A DNA stretch of 35,376 nucleotides from a virus. Position 1 is the stretch's first letter; each line of letters begins with the position of its first letter. The stretch spans positions 1 through 35,376 of the IMG/VR virus record IMGVR_UViG_3300036652_001072; one strand, written 5' to 3'. The position numbers and the translations under genes are program-made. A model generated the notes under the pieces. That model was not told where the DNA came from. It ran no database searches and was given only the letters and a program-made list of their open reading frames with translations. This document shows positions 1 to 7,845 of this stretch, piece after piece.

Positions 1-94
1 GAAGGCGGTGCGTTCTGCGGAAAATCGTGGCTACGGGTCTGGGGAGGCTCGGTTGGGCCCTTCGACCTCGTGGCTAAAGCGGCCCGCCGTTGTC
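1..94. other. Non-coding left edge of window
   Basis: No convincing gene lies here. Short open frames in this stretch are overlapping shadows of the zinc-ribbon gene that follows. The stretch is GC-rich apart from a few A/T-rich pockets and probably carries the promoter region of the downstream genes. Whether it is the end of the phage genome or a continuing region cannot be seen. Confidence 0.4.
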
Positions 95-107
95 TAATAT
101 CGCTATA
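91..107 (+). promoter_or_regulatory. Possible -10 box of a leaderless promoter
   Basis: The hexamer TAATAT at 95-100 is a near-consensus -10 element in very GC-rich DNA, preceded by TG at 91-92. Transcription would be expected to start about 6-7 bases downstream, which is the ATG at 107. No Shine-Dalgarno sequence lies in front of that ATG. Both facts fit a leaderless transcript, which is common in actinobacteria. No good -35 box is visible. Confidence 0.4.
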
Positions 108-502
108 TGCGTGAGTGCCGGCGGTGCGGGACCGACCTGGGTCCGCGGCCAGGTGGCCGTCCCGGGCCGGACCCCTCGTACTGCCCGGACTGCCGCGTGC
201 AGGTGCGCCGCGAGCAGCGGGACGCCACCCGCAAGCCGCACGAGCTACTGGACCTGGCGCCGCGGCCGTGCACCGTGTGCGGGGCAGCGTTCAAGCCGAC
301 GCGCCGCGCGCAGAAGTACTGCTCACGGAAGTGCCGGCTGCACGGCATCTACGAGGCCCGCAAGGCCGATGGCCGCATCCAGCTCGCCGGTCCGGCGGTG
401 GAGCGGCACCTGACCTGCGTGCGCTGCGGCAGCGGGTTCGCGCAGACCGGGCCGGGCCGTCCGCGCCGCTACTGCTCGAAGACCTGCAAGACCGCCATCT
501 GA
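107..502 (+). CDS. Zinc-ribbon protein with three Cys clusters
   Basis: A basic 131-residue protein with three repeated zinc-binding units. The first has CxxC at residues 4-7 and CPDC at 26-29. The second runs from CTVC to YCSRKC. The third runs from CVRC to YCSKTC at the C-terminus. The last two share a CxxCG-x-x-F ... YCSxxC pattern seen in small zinc-ribbon proteins of actinobacteria and their phages. It has no signal peptide or membrane segment, so it is probably cytoplasmic and may bind nucleic acid; that role is inferred. The ATG has no ribosome binding site but sits just after a -10-like box. The next gene begins 15 bases downstream. The exact function is not recognised. Confidence 0.75.
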   Translation: MRECRRCGTDLGPRPGGRPGPDPSYCPDCRVQVRREQRDATRKPHELLDLAPRPCTVCGAAFKPTRRAQKYCSRKCRLHGIYEARKADGRIQLAGPAVERHLTCVRCGSGFAQTGPGRPRRYCSKTCKTAI

Positions 503-517
503 AGCTGGAGCCCCGCC

Positions 518-2779
518 GTGCACCTCTTCCGCAAGTTCCGCCTGCTCGTGCCGGCCGTCGCCGCGGCCCTGCTCGTCGCACCACTGCTCGCGACCTCAGC
601 GCAGGCTGCTGGCGCGTCGGTCAGCGACACGGCCTTCACCTACACCGGGTCGTGGACCGTGGACAGCCCGTCCGAGCACTACTCGGGCACGGCCGGCAGC
701 ACGGCGTCGATCAACTTCACCGCCGCCTCCGGCGGTAGCACCGTCAACTTCCAGGGCGACTCGAACGGGTCCAACAACCTGGTGTCCGTCGCGATCGACG
801 GCGGCACCGCGGTGACCGTCAACGAGAACGGCTCCGCCGGCTACGGGCACGTCATGTGGACGTCGCCCCTGCTGGCCGCCGGGGGTCACACCATGGTGAT
901 CACGGTGAAGACCGCCTACGGCTCGGTGGAGGGTGCGGCCCTGTCCAACGGCACGTTCGGTGGCGCCGGCTACGCACCGCCGCCTGCGAGCGGCTCGGCC
1001 GGCCCGACCGCGGCGTTCACCGCATCCACCCTGACGGTGGCCTTCGACGCCTCGAAGTCGGCCGCGGCGAGTGGCCTGACCGTCTCCTCCTACATCTGGA
1101 AGTTCGGTGACGGGCACACCGCCTCCGGCGCGACCGTCACCCACACCTACGCGCAGGCCGGCACCTACACGGTGACCCTGGCCGTCGGTGACAGCGCGAA
1201 CCACGCGACCGTCACCCAGGAGACGGTCACCGTCGCCGACCCGTCGACCAGCACGGCCGGGGCACCAGCACCCACCCCGACGCCGACGCCGACGCCGACT
1301 CCGACGCCGACCCCCGGCGGCACCGTCACCAAGGTTCTCGTGGTGATGGAGGAGAATCACACCTTCAGCCAGATGCAGTCCGGCATGCCGTACCTGTGGG
1401 GCCTGTCCCAGAAGTACGGCTACGCCTCGAACTACATCGCGAACGATCACCCGTCGCTGCCGAACTACCTGGACATCACGGCAGGCTCCAACGCGGGCTA
1501 CCTGGACGACAACTCCCCGAGCTCGGACCCGGTGAGCGGTCCGTCGGTGCTCGGGCAGGCCCTCGCCGCCGGCCACTCGGCGCACCTGTACGCGCAGTCG
1601 ATGCCCAGCGCCTGCTACAGCTCCGACTCCGGCAACTACGTGGTGCACCACAACCCGTGGGCCTACTACACCGGTGAGCGGTCGCAGTGCGCCGCGAATG
1701 AGACCAGCGACTCGACGTTCACCGCCGACGCGGCGGCGAACAAGCTGGCCAACGTGTCGTTCCTGGTCCCGGACATGCAGAGCGACGGGCATGACGGCAC
1801 CCTCGCGCAGGCCGACAGCTACCTGCAGAACATGCTGCCGTCGGCCCTGAACAGCACCGACTTCACGTCGGGCAGCCTGGCCGTGGTCGTCCTCGCCGAC
1901 GAGGACGACACCAGCGGCAACAACCAGGTGCTCGCCTCCGTCCTGCAGGCCGGTCTCAGCGGCAAGGTGGTCAGCACCGCGCTGGACCACTTCAGCCTGT
2001 CGCGGATGCTCTCCCAGGTGTCGGGTAGCACCCCGTTGAACGGTGCGGCGACGGCCACCGACATGGCGTCCGCGTTCGGTTTCACCGTCGGGCCGGCCTC
2101 GGCGCCGGCCCCGGCCGGGGACACCACGCAGGCCGCTGTGGTCAACAACTGGGGCACGCCGATCGCCGCCGACGAGTTCAACGGGACCGCGGTGGACACC
2201 AGCAAGTGGGGTCTGTACAGCGGCGCGGGGAACAGCGGCAACGGCACGCGCACCCCGACCGCGATCAGCGAGGCCGGCGGCTACCTGACGATCGCCGGGG
2301 ACGCCAACGACAACACCGGCGGCATGTCCTGGGCCGGCACCCCGGGCACCAAGTACGGCCGCTACGAGCTGCGCATGCGGGCCTTCGCGGTCGGCGCCAG
2401 CAACGGCGGCACCCAGTACCACCCGGTGCTGATCCAGTGGCCCGACTCCGACCAGTGGCCGTCCGGCGGCGAGTACGACTTCGCCGAGACCGACATCGGG
2501 GCCCCCGGCATGGACGCCTACCTGCACCACCCCGACGGTTCGCAGGACTACTACACGAAGACCGTCGACATCACTCAGTGGCACAACTACGCGTTCGAGT
2601 GGTCGGCCACCGGCCTGACCGGGTGGATCGACGGCCAGCAGTTCTTCCACGACACCGACCCGGCCGCGCAGGCCCCCGGCCCCATGCACCAGACCATCCA
2701 GTTGGACAGCAACAACCCGGGCACCCAGCAGCCCGCGCAGATGCAGGTCGACTGGTACCGCTCCTACACGGCGCCTTGA
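518..2779 (+). CDS. Secreted PKD / phosphoesterase / GH16 multidomain protein
   Basis: A 753-residue exported enzyme. Residues 1-31 form a Sec signal peptide (basic start, Leu/Ala/Val core, AQA cleavage site). Residues 32-145 look like a jelly-roll beta domain, and about 165-240 are a PKD domain (WKFGDGHTASG, HTYAQAGTYTV). A Pro-Thr linker leads to a phosphoesterase of the alkaline phosphatase superfamily (about 272-525). Its likely metal ligands are all present: MEEN 277-280, HPSLPNY from 311, DGHD 423-426, ADEDD 460-464, DHFSLSRML. Residues 547-753 are a glycoside hydrolase family 16 domain with catalytic signature EYDFAE (E652, D654, E657). The start is GTG with an AGCTGGAG-like site upstream. 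The stop overlaps the next start. The protein may act on host or competitor envelope glycans and phosphate esters; that is inference. Confidence 0.85.
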   Translation: MHLFRKFRLLVPAVAAALLVAPLLATSAQAAGASVSDTAFTYTGSWTVDSPSEHYSGTAGSTASINFTAASGGSTVNFQGDSNGSNNLVSVAIDGGTAVTVNENGSAGYGHVMWTSPLLAAGGHTMVITVKTAYGSVEGAALSNGTFGGAGYAPPPASGSAGPTAAFTASTLTVAFDASKSAAASGLTVSSYIWKFGDGHTASGATVTHTYAQAGTYTVTLAVGDSANHATVTQETVTVADPSTSTAGAPAPTPTPTPTPTPTPTPGGTVTKVLVVMEENHTFSQMQSGMPYLWGLSQKYGYASNYIANDHPSLPNYLDITAGSNAGYLDDNSPSSDPVSGPSVLGQALAAGHSAHLYAQSMPSACYSSDSGNYVVHHNPWAYYTGERSQCAANETSDSTFTADAAANKLANVSFLVPDMQSDGHDGTLAQADSYLQNMLPSALNSTDFTSGSLAVVVLADEDDTSGNNQVLASVLQAGLSGKVVSTALDHFSLSRMLSQVSGSTPLNGAATATDMASAFGFTVGPASAPAPAGDTTQAAVVNNWGTPIAADEFNGTAVDTSKWGLYSGAGNSGNGTRTPTAISEAGGYLTIAGDANDNTGGMSWAGTPGTKYGRYELRMRAFAVGASNGGTQYHPVLIQWPDSDQWPSGGEYDFAETDIGAPGMDAYLHHPDGSQDYYTKTVDITQWHNYAFEWSATGLTGWIDGQQFFHDTDPAAQAPGPMHQTIQLDSNNPGTQQPAQMQVDWYRSYTAP
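1271..1316 (+). repeat. CCGACG tandem repeat coding a Pro-Thr linker
   Basis: A hexanucleotide array of about six CCGACG-type units encodes a run of alternating Pro and Thr between the PKD and phosphoesterase domains. Such linkers are flexible and protease-resistant, and are typical of secreted actinobacterial glycoside hydrolases. The array could change length by slippage in steps of two residues. Confidence 0.7.
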
Positions 2780-3033
2780 TGCAGCGCTGCCACTGCCCCG
2801 CCGCCGAAGACGTCCACCACCACGCGTTCGGTGGCTGCTTCCTGTGCCCCGGCTACGCGACCTGTGACCGCTGCCGCCGGGTCGACGAGCGGCTGTGGCG
2901 CGAGGAGTTGGACGGCACGAAGCGGACCGCGCCTACCGAACAGGCGCGGGCCGGCCGGGACTACATCCGGCGCAGGTACGGCAACCAGACGGCGCGGGTC
3001 CTCTACGGCCGCGACGACGACATGGAGGACTGA
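2779..3033 (+). CDS. Small Cys/His-rich protein
   Basis: An 84-residue protein. Its start ATG overlaps the previous stop (TGATG), so translation is probably coupled; no Shine-Dalgarno site is present. The N-terminal half has CHC at residues 4-6, HHH, then CFLC and CDRC, a pattern that fits a zinc-binding module. The C-terminal half is charged and basic, with a GRDYIRRRYGNQTARV stretch that could be a helix. It is followed three bases later by a beta-rich structural protein. I do not recognise the family. It may be a small nucleic-acid or protein-binding factor. Confidence 0.6.
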   Translation: MQRCHCPAAEDVHHHAFGGCFLCPGYATCDRCRRVDERLWREELDGTKRTAPTEQARAGRDYIRRRYGNQTARVLYGRDDDMED

Positions 3034-3036
3034 GCA

Positions 3037-3390
3037 ATGGCATACACACAGGTCGCCCCGGTGACCCCCACCGTCGCTGGCGCGGTCGCCACCTGGGCCG
3101 CGCCGGCCGGCGTCGGTGCCGGCAACGGCGACGCCATCCCCGACGGCGCGTTCCTGCTGGTCAACAACGCCAGCGCCTCGCCGATCACGCTGACCCTCAA
3201 CGTGGCCATCAACTACGAGGGTCTCACGATCACCTCCCCGACGGTGACCGTGCCGGCCACCACGATCATGGCGATCGGCCCGTTCAACCAGGACCCGTTC
3301 GGGCAGCTGTCGGGCGCCGACAAGGGCTACGTGCACGTCGACTACTCGTCGATCACCACCGTCACCCGCATGGTCCTGAAGGACCACTGA
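3037..3390 (+). CDS. Small beta-rich phage protein, possible head decoration
   Basis: A 117-residue protein of predicted all-beta character. It has a short-spaced pattern of G, N and P turns (GDAIPDGAFLLVNNAS), alternating hydrophobic strands (PITLTLNVA), and a closing strand VTRMVLKD. It resembles small actinophage proteins found near terminase or capsid genes that form a beta-sandwich with a VPATTIMAIGPF-type core. Such proteins are often thought to decorate the head, but this copy is far upstream of the capsid gene, so that role is inferred. The ATG follows a short GGAGGACTGAGCA leader, which gives a good ribosome binding site. Confidence 0.6.
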   Translation: MAYTQVAPVTPTVAGAVATWAAPAGVGAGNGDAIPDGAFLLVNNASASPITLTLNVAINYEGLTITSPTVTVPATTIMAIGPFNQDPFGQLSGADKGYVHVDYSSITTVTRMVLKDH

Positions 3391-3395
3391 CCGCG

Positions 3396-3698
3396 GTGCT
3401 GTCGATGGCCGAGGTGGCCGCGGAGGTCGCGCGCGTCACCTACAAGCCGGGCTGGTCCTTCCACGTCTACATGGACGACTGGGAGGGCCCGCACATCCTG
3501 ATCGTGGCCCCCACCCCGAACGCCTACTGCCCGACGGAGACCATCGACCTGGGGATCCGCTCGGCGATGCCGCCGTTCTTCAGCGCGGACGCCGTGCACG
3601 TCTGGCTGATGTGGCGGCTGGACCGCATCGAGACCCACGAGCTGCGCGAGTTCTACCGCGTGGACGACGTGGCCATCGCCGACCCCCACCGCAACTGA
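3396..3698 (+). CDS. Conserved-looking hypothetical protein
   Basis: A 100-residue acidic, aromatic-rich protein of mixed alpha/beta character with no signal peptide. Notable segments are YKPGWSFHVYMDDWEGPHI, then PNAYCPTETIDLGIRSAMPP, and a helix HVWLMWRLDRIETHELREFY. The overall pattern resembles short actinophage proteins of unknown function encoded ahead of the terminase. The start could be the GTG given here, with AAGGA 12 bases upstream, or the ATG three codons later at 3405. It sits between the beta-rich protein and a very small membrane protein. Confidence 0.6.
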   Translation: MLSMAEVAAEVARVTYKPGWSFHVYMDDWEGPHILIVAPTPNAYCPTETIDLGIRSAMPPFFSADAVHVWLMWRLDRIETHELREFYRVDDVAIADPHRN

Positions 3699-3708
3699 GG
3701 AGAGTGTC

Positions 3709-3870
3709 ATGCCGGTTCTGTTCCTGATCCTGCTGCTCCTGGGTGCCGTCTGCTTCCTGGTGGCGGCGTTCGGTGCCACCCCGCACCCGCGGCTGAACGT
3801 CCTGGCGCTGGGGCTGTTCTTCTGGATCCTGGTGCCGCTCATCCAGGTGTTCCAGGGACTGGCGCACTGA
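3709..3870 (+). CDS. Very small membrane protein (two TM segments)
   Basis: A 53-residue protein starting at an ATG preceded by a strong GAGGAGA site. It is almost wholly hydrophobic: one segment of Leu/Val/Ala/Phe from residue 3 to about 20, a short polar turn ATPHPR, and a second segment NVLALGLFFWILVPLIQV. This predicts a two-pass hairpin in the cytoplasmic membrane. Its reading frame ends three bases before the small terminase start, so it is part of the operon. It could be a superinfection-exclusion or holin-like protein, but nothing proves this. Confidence 0.6.
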   Translation: MPVLFLILLLLGAVCFLVAAFGATPHPRLNVLALGLFFWILVPLIQVFQGLAH

Positions 3871-3873
3871 CCG

Positions 3874-4362
3874 ATGGCTGGCATGGGTCCCCCGCCGAAG
3901 CACCCGAGCGCGCGGCGGCGCACCAACCGCACCACCACCGCGGCGACCCTGCAGCGGGACCCCACCCTGCGGGCCCCGAAGATGCCGCCGCACCCCGGCG
4001 CGGAGGACGGCGAGGATTGGCACCCGCTGGCCGTGGCCGCCTGGAAAGAGGCGTGGCGGTCGCCGATGGCCCCCGAGTTCGTGGAGGCCGACCGGCACGG
4101 CATGTACGTGTACCTGATGCTGGTCGACGACTTCTGGACGGCCCGCACCGCGCGGCAGCGCGCGGAGCTCGCCGCGGAGATCCGGCTGTCCGGGCAGCGG
4201 TTCGGGTTCTCCCCGATCGACCGCCGCCGGCTGCAGTGGGAGGTCGAGAAGACGGAGGAGGCGCAGCAGCGGGGTGCGCGCCGCCGCCAGTCGGAGGAGC
4301 CGAAGCCGGCCCCCGCGCCGACCAGCGGGGATCCCCGCACCGTGCTCCGCTCCATCAGCTAG
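3874..4362 (+). CDS. Terminase small subunit
   Basis: A 162-residue protein that matches the small terminase family of actinophages. It has a basic N-terminus (SARRRTNRTTTAATL), a central WHPLAVAAWKEAWRSPMAPEF block, then DFWTARTARQRAELAAEIRL and FGFSPIDRRRLQWEVEKTEEA. The small subunit recognises the packaging site on the phage concatemer and stimulates the large subunit ATPase. The C-terminal third is charged and proline-rich, probably disordered. The ATG at this position begins three bases after the preceding stop. Large terminase follows, after a small HTH gene. Confidence 0.85.
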   Translation: MAGMGPPPKHPSARRRTNRTTTAATLQRDPTLRAPKMPPHPGAEDGEDWHPLAVAAWKEAWRSPMAPEFVEADRHGMYVYLMLVDDFWTARTARQRAELAAEIRLSGQRFGFSPIDRRRLQWEVEKTEEAQQRGARRRQSEEPKPAPAPTSGDPRTVLRSIS

Positions 4363-4372
4363 GGGGACCGCC

Positions 4373-4657
4373 GTGCAGCGCATCGCGATGATCACCGACA
4401 CGGAGAGCCGGGTGGCCGCGGAGCTGCTGGCCGACGGCGCCGCCAACCGGGAGATCGCCGACCGGCTGGGCGTCTCCGAGGACACCGTCAAGTCCCACAT
4501 CAAGCGGCTCCTGGCGGCCGCCGACTGCCACACCCGGACCGAGTTCGTGGTGCGCGTGCTGCGCGGCCAGGTCCGGCTACGCGTGAGGACATGGGGGGCT
4601 GACGGTGAGCGTCCTGTGCGTGCCGAAGCTGGAGCCGCTGGGGCAGGAGTGGCCTAG
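4373..4657 (+). CDS. LuxR/GerE-type helix-turn-helix protein
   Basis: A 94-residue protein starting at GTG with AGGGGGA seven bases upstream. Residues 8-70 form a LuxR C-terminal HTH: TDTESRVAAELLADGAANRE, then IADRLGVSEDTVKSHIKRLL, the classic recognition-helix region with conserved E, V and KSH. There is no receiver or ligand-binding domain, so it is a stand-alone DNA-binding unit. The C-terminus overlaps the large terminase start by 53 bases. Possible roles are control of the late operon or help in DNA recognition by terminase; neither is shown by sequence. Confidence 0.8.
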   Translation: MQRIAMITDTESRVAAELLADGAANREIADRLGVSEDTVKSHIKRLLAAADCHTRTEFVVRVLRGQVRLRVRTWGADGERPVRAEAGAAGAGVA

Positions 4658-6230
4658 CCTCGGCGGTCAGGTTTGCGACTTCCTGGAGGAGCGGTCCGTG
4701 TTCGGGCCCGGCTCCTTGAAGGGCGAGAGGTACCGCCTGGACCCGGAGAAGCGGGCCGCGATCTACCGGGCCTACGAGATCTACCCGCGGGGTCACCGGT
4801 TCGCCGGCCGCCGCCGGTTCAAGCGGGTGGGCCTGTCCTGGCGGAAGGGCACCGCGAAGACGGAGTGGGCCGCGGAGATCGCCTACGCGGAGCTCCACCC
4901 GGAGGGCCCGGTCCGCTGCGACGGCTGGGATGCCAACGGCAACCCGGTGGGCCGGCCGGTGCGGGACCCGTTCATCCCGATGGTCGCCTACACCGAGGAC
5001 CAGGCCGAGGAGCTCGCCTACGGCGCGCTGTACTACATCGTCACCGAGGGCCCCGACGCGGACATATTCGACGCGGGCCTGGAACGCGTCATCCGGCTCG
5101 ATGAGCGCGGCCGGGCCGACGGCAAGGCGCAGGCCATGGCCTCCTCGCCGAACGCGAACGACGGCGCGCGAACGACTTTCCAGCACTTCGATGAGACGCA
5201 CCGCATGGAACTGCCGCGGCTGGTCGCCTCCCACACCACGATGCTGGGGAACCTGCCGAAGCGGCCCCTGGAGGACCCGTGGTCGTTGGAGACCACCACC
5301 GCCGGCCGGCCCGGCGCGGGCTCCGTCGCGGAGGGCACCCACAAGGAAGCCCAGATGATCGAGCGCGGGGAGATCGACGACCCCGAGCTGTTCTACTTCC
5401 ACCGCGAGGCTTCCGCCACCCACGACCTGTCCACGCTGGAGGGTCGCATCGAGGCGGTCGCGGAGGCCACCGGCCCGATCGGCGAATACGGACCCGGCCA
5501 GTTCCGTGAGATCGCGAGGCAGTGGGACCGGCCGCAGGCCGACAAGTCCTACCTGGAGCGCGTCTGGCTGAACCGGTGGACCCGTTCCGACGCGCAGGCC
5601 TACGACGTCAACCGTTTCCGCGACCTGGGCACGGCCAGCAAGATCCGGGACGGCTCCTTCGTCACGGTCGGCTTCGACGGTGCCCGGTTCAAGGACGCCA
5701 CCGCGTTCGTGGTCACCGACATCGAGTCCGGCGTGCAGATGCCGATGGGCCTGTGGGAGCGACCCGCCGACGTGGAGGACTGGGAAGTCCCCATCGACGA
5801 GGTCAACGAGGTCTGCGACGAGATCTTCGAGAAGTTCGACGTCTGGCAGCTGTACGCGGACCCCCCGCACTACGTGGAGACGGTCGCGCAGTGGGCCAAC
5901 AAGCACCCGGACCGGGTGACGGAGTGGTGGACGCACCGCCGCCGGCCCATGCACGAGGCCGCGAAGGCCTACGGGGAGGCCATCGACACCGACGTGCTCA
6001 CCCACACCGGTGACGAGGACTTCGTCCGGCACGTCGGCAACGCCGGCAAGGTGGAGATCAACTTGCTCGACGAGCAGGGCAAGAAGCTGTGGGTGCTGGG
6101 CAAGATCCACCCCGAAGCCAAGTTCGACCAGTGCATGGCCGGTGTCCTGTCCTGGCGTGCCCGGCTGGACGCGCTCGCGAAGAACGCGCAGCCCAACCCG
6201 GCCAACTTCGTGCCCTACCGCATCCGCTGA
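4605..6230 (+). CDS. Terminase large subunit
   Basis: A 541-residue DNA-packaging motor. The N-terminal ATPase has a Walker A-like motif WRKGTAKTE (residues 79-87, Lys 85) and a Walker B with catalytic glutamate, QHFDE (D196, E197). The C-terminal RNase H-like nuclease starts at VGFDGARFKDATAFVV with D358, has an YADPPHY aspartate further on, and a final acidic residue in AKFDQCMAG. It translocates DNA through the portal and cuts the concatemer. The GTG start gives an N-terminus (PLGQEW...QVCDFLEERSVFGPG) typical of actinophage terminases. Portal follows 16 bases downstream. Confidence 0.95.
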   Translation: MSVLCVPKLEPLGQEWPSLGGQVCDFLEERSVFGPGSLKGERYRLDPEKRAAIYRAYEIYPRGHRFAGRRRFKRVGLSWRKGTAKTEWAAEIAYAELHPEGPVRCDGWDANGNPVGRPVRDPFIPMVAYTEDQAEELAYGALYYIVTEGPDADIFDAGLERVIRLDERGRADGKAQAMASSPNANDGARTTFQHFDETHRMELPRLVASHTTMLGNLPKRPLEDPWSLETTTAGRPGAGSVAEGTHKEAQMIERGEIDDPELFYFHREASATHDLSTLEGRIEAVAEATGPIGEYGPGQFREIARQWDRPQADKSYLERVWLNRWTRSDAQAYDVNRFRDLGTASKIRDGSFVTVGFDGARFKDATAFVVTDIESGVQMPMGLWERPADVEDWEVPIDEVNEVCDEIFEKFDVWQLYADPPHYVETVAQWANKHPDRVTEWWTHRRRPMHEAAKAYGEAIDTDVLTHTGDEDFVRHVGNAGKVEINLLDEQGKKLWVLGKIHPEAKFDQCMAGVLSWRARLDALAKNAQPNPANFVPYRIR

Positions 6231-6246
6231 CAGAAGGGGGGCACAC

Positions 6247-7845
6247 GTGGCCATCGCCGACATGGATCAGCCTGGTTCTGACGGCTGGTGGCTGAAGCAG
6301 CTGTACACGCAGCTGCTGGAGCAGCGCGAGTACTGCCAGCGGATGCTGGACCGGTACTTCGGTGACCCGCCGCTGCCGTTCATCGCCGACACGCAGCGGG
6401 ACTCCGTGAAGTGGTTCGTGGGGCAGTCCCGGACCAACTTCGAGCGGCTGATCGTGGACGCGGTGCTGTCCCGGCTGCGGCTGCGCGGCATCCGCACCGC
6501 GCTCGGCCCCGACGACCGCGGCGACCCGGAGGCGTGGACCACCTGGAAGACGTCCCGCGGGAAGCTGTGGTCCCACGACGCGCACCGCATGGCCCTGGCG
6601 ATGTCCCGCTCCTACGTCATCGTCGGCAAGGACGCGGACGGCAATCTGCTGGTCACCGCGGAGGACCCCCGCTCGGTGACGGCGATCACCGACCCGGAGA
6701 ACCCGTACCGCGTCGAGGCGGCGCTGAAGGTCTACTACGACTACACGGAGGGCGTCGAGCGGGCCTACCTGTACCGGCCGGGCCGCGCGCCGCGAGTCGC
6801 GCAGTCCGACGTCAACTCCGCGTCCCCCGTGGTGTCGATCACCCGGTTCCTCGACCACAACTTCGACTGGCTCGACAACTCCTTCGTCCCGAACATGGAC
6901 GCCGACAACTTCGTCCCCATCGACGGCGGCGCGCCGTGGCTGGCCGGGCACGACGGCCTGCCCGACCTGTGCCCGGTGGTGCCGTTCGTCAACCAGGACG
7001 GCCTGAGCGAGTTCGAGCCGTACATCCCTCTGCTGGACCGCATCAACCAGCAGATCCTGCAGCGGATGACGATCGCGACGGTGCAGGCCTTCCGTCAGCG
7101 CGCGTTCAAGGGTCTCCCGCAGAAGGACCCGAAGACCGGAGAGGACATCGACTACGACTCGATCTTCGTCGCCGACCCCGGGGCCATCTGGAATGTCCCA
7201 GCCTCCGCCGAGATCTGGGAGTCCGGGCAGGTCGACCTTCAGCCCATCCTCCTGGCCATCCGTGACGACATCAAGGACCTGGCTGCGGTCTCAGGCACTC
7301 CGCTGTACACCATCTCGCCGGACGTGGCGAACGGCAGCGCGGAAGGCGCCTCACTGCAGAGGGAGCAGCTGAACTTCCGGGTCGAGTCCCGGCAGGACCG
7401 CTGGGAGATCGCGCACGAGATGGTGGTGGAGCTCATCTTCCGCACCCTCGGCGACGACGCGCGCGCCAAGCCGGGCACCGTGGAGATCATGTGGGCCGGC
7501 ACGGACCGGCCCAGCATGGCCGAGCGGGCCGCGGCCATCGCGCAGACCACCGGCGTCATCCCCCGCTACCAGCAGCTCACCGAGATCTGGGGCATGAACC
7601 CGGACATGGCCGACCGGGCCATGTCGGAGCTGAAGCAGGACTTCCTGCTCGACCAGCAGTTCTCCTCCGCGGTCAAGCCGAACAGCCCGCAGCCACCGCA
7701 GTCCCCCGGCGCCGCGCAGCAGCAGCAGCAGGCGAAGCCGCCGCAGCTGGTCGGCTCGGAAGGTGAACGGCCGGCGATCATGCAGAAGCGCGCCGCCGCG
7801 CGGACAGCCCGCACCACCCAGAAGCAGCAGAACCCGCGGCAGTGA
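6247..7845 (+). CDS. Portal protein (SPP1 gp6-like)
   Basis: A 532-residue protein that forms the dodecameric ring at the head vertex, through which DNA enters and leaves. The N-terminus is helical (LEQREYCQRMLDRYFGD), followed by the core, with LIVDAVLSRLRLRGIR and a LDRINQQILQRMTIATVQAF helix typical of the stem region. The C-terminus is Gln/Pro-rich and basic (QQQQQAKPP). The GTG at 6247 has an AAGGGGGG site six bases upstream; the ATG at 6262 is an alternative. The stop overlaps the start of the MuF-like gene by four bases (GTGA). Confidence 0.92.
   Translation: MAIADMDQPGSDGWWLKQLYTQLLEQREYCQRMLDRYFGDPPLPFIADTQRDSVKWFVGQSRTNFERLIVDAVLSRLRLRGIRTALGPDDRGDPEAWTTWKTSRGKLWSHDAHRMALAMSRSYVIVGKDADGNLLVTAEDPRSVTAITDPENPYRVEAALKVYYDYTEGVERAYLYRPGRAPRVAQSDVNSASPVVSITRFLDHNFDWLDNSFVPNMDADNFVPIDGGAPWLAGHDGLPDLCPVVPFVNQDGLSEFEPYIPLLDRINQQILQRMTIATVQAFRQRAFKGLPQKDPKTGEDIDYDSIFVADPGAIWNVPASAEIWESGQVDLQPILLAIRDDIKDLAAVSGTPLYTISPDVANGSAEGASLQREQLNFRVESRQDRWEIAHEMVVELIFRTLGDDARAKPGTVEIMWAGTDRPSMAERAAAIAQTTGVIPRYQQLTEIWGMNPDMADRAMSELKQDFLLDQQFSSAVKPNSPQPPQSPGAAQQQQQAKPPQLVGSEGERPAIMQKRAAARTARTTQKQQNPRQ

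Noticed and set aside
1-106. Phage attachment site or cos end at the left edge
   Set aside because: Nothing in the sequence marks an attachment core or a cohesive end, and no integrase lies near.
596-2689. Long minus-strand open frame opposite the secreted enzyme
   Set aside because: It is the mirror of a GC-rich gene with strong third-base G/C bias. The translation is Arg/Gly/Val-rich with no domain, and the plus strand has clear domains.
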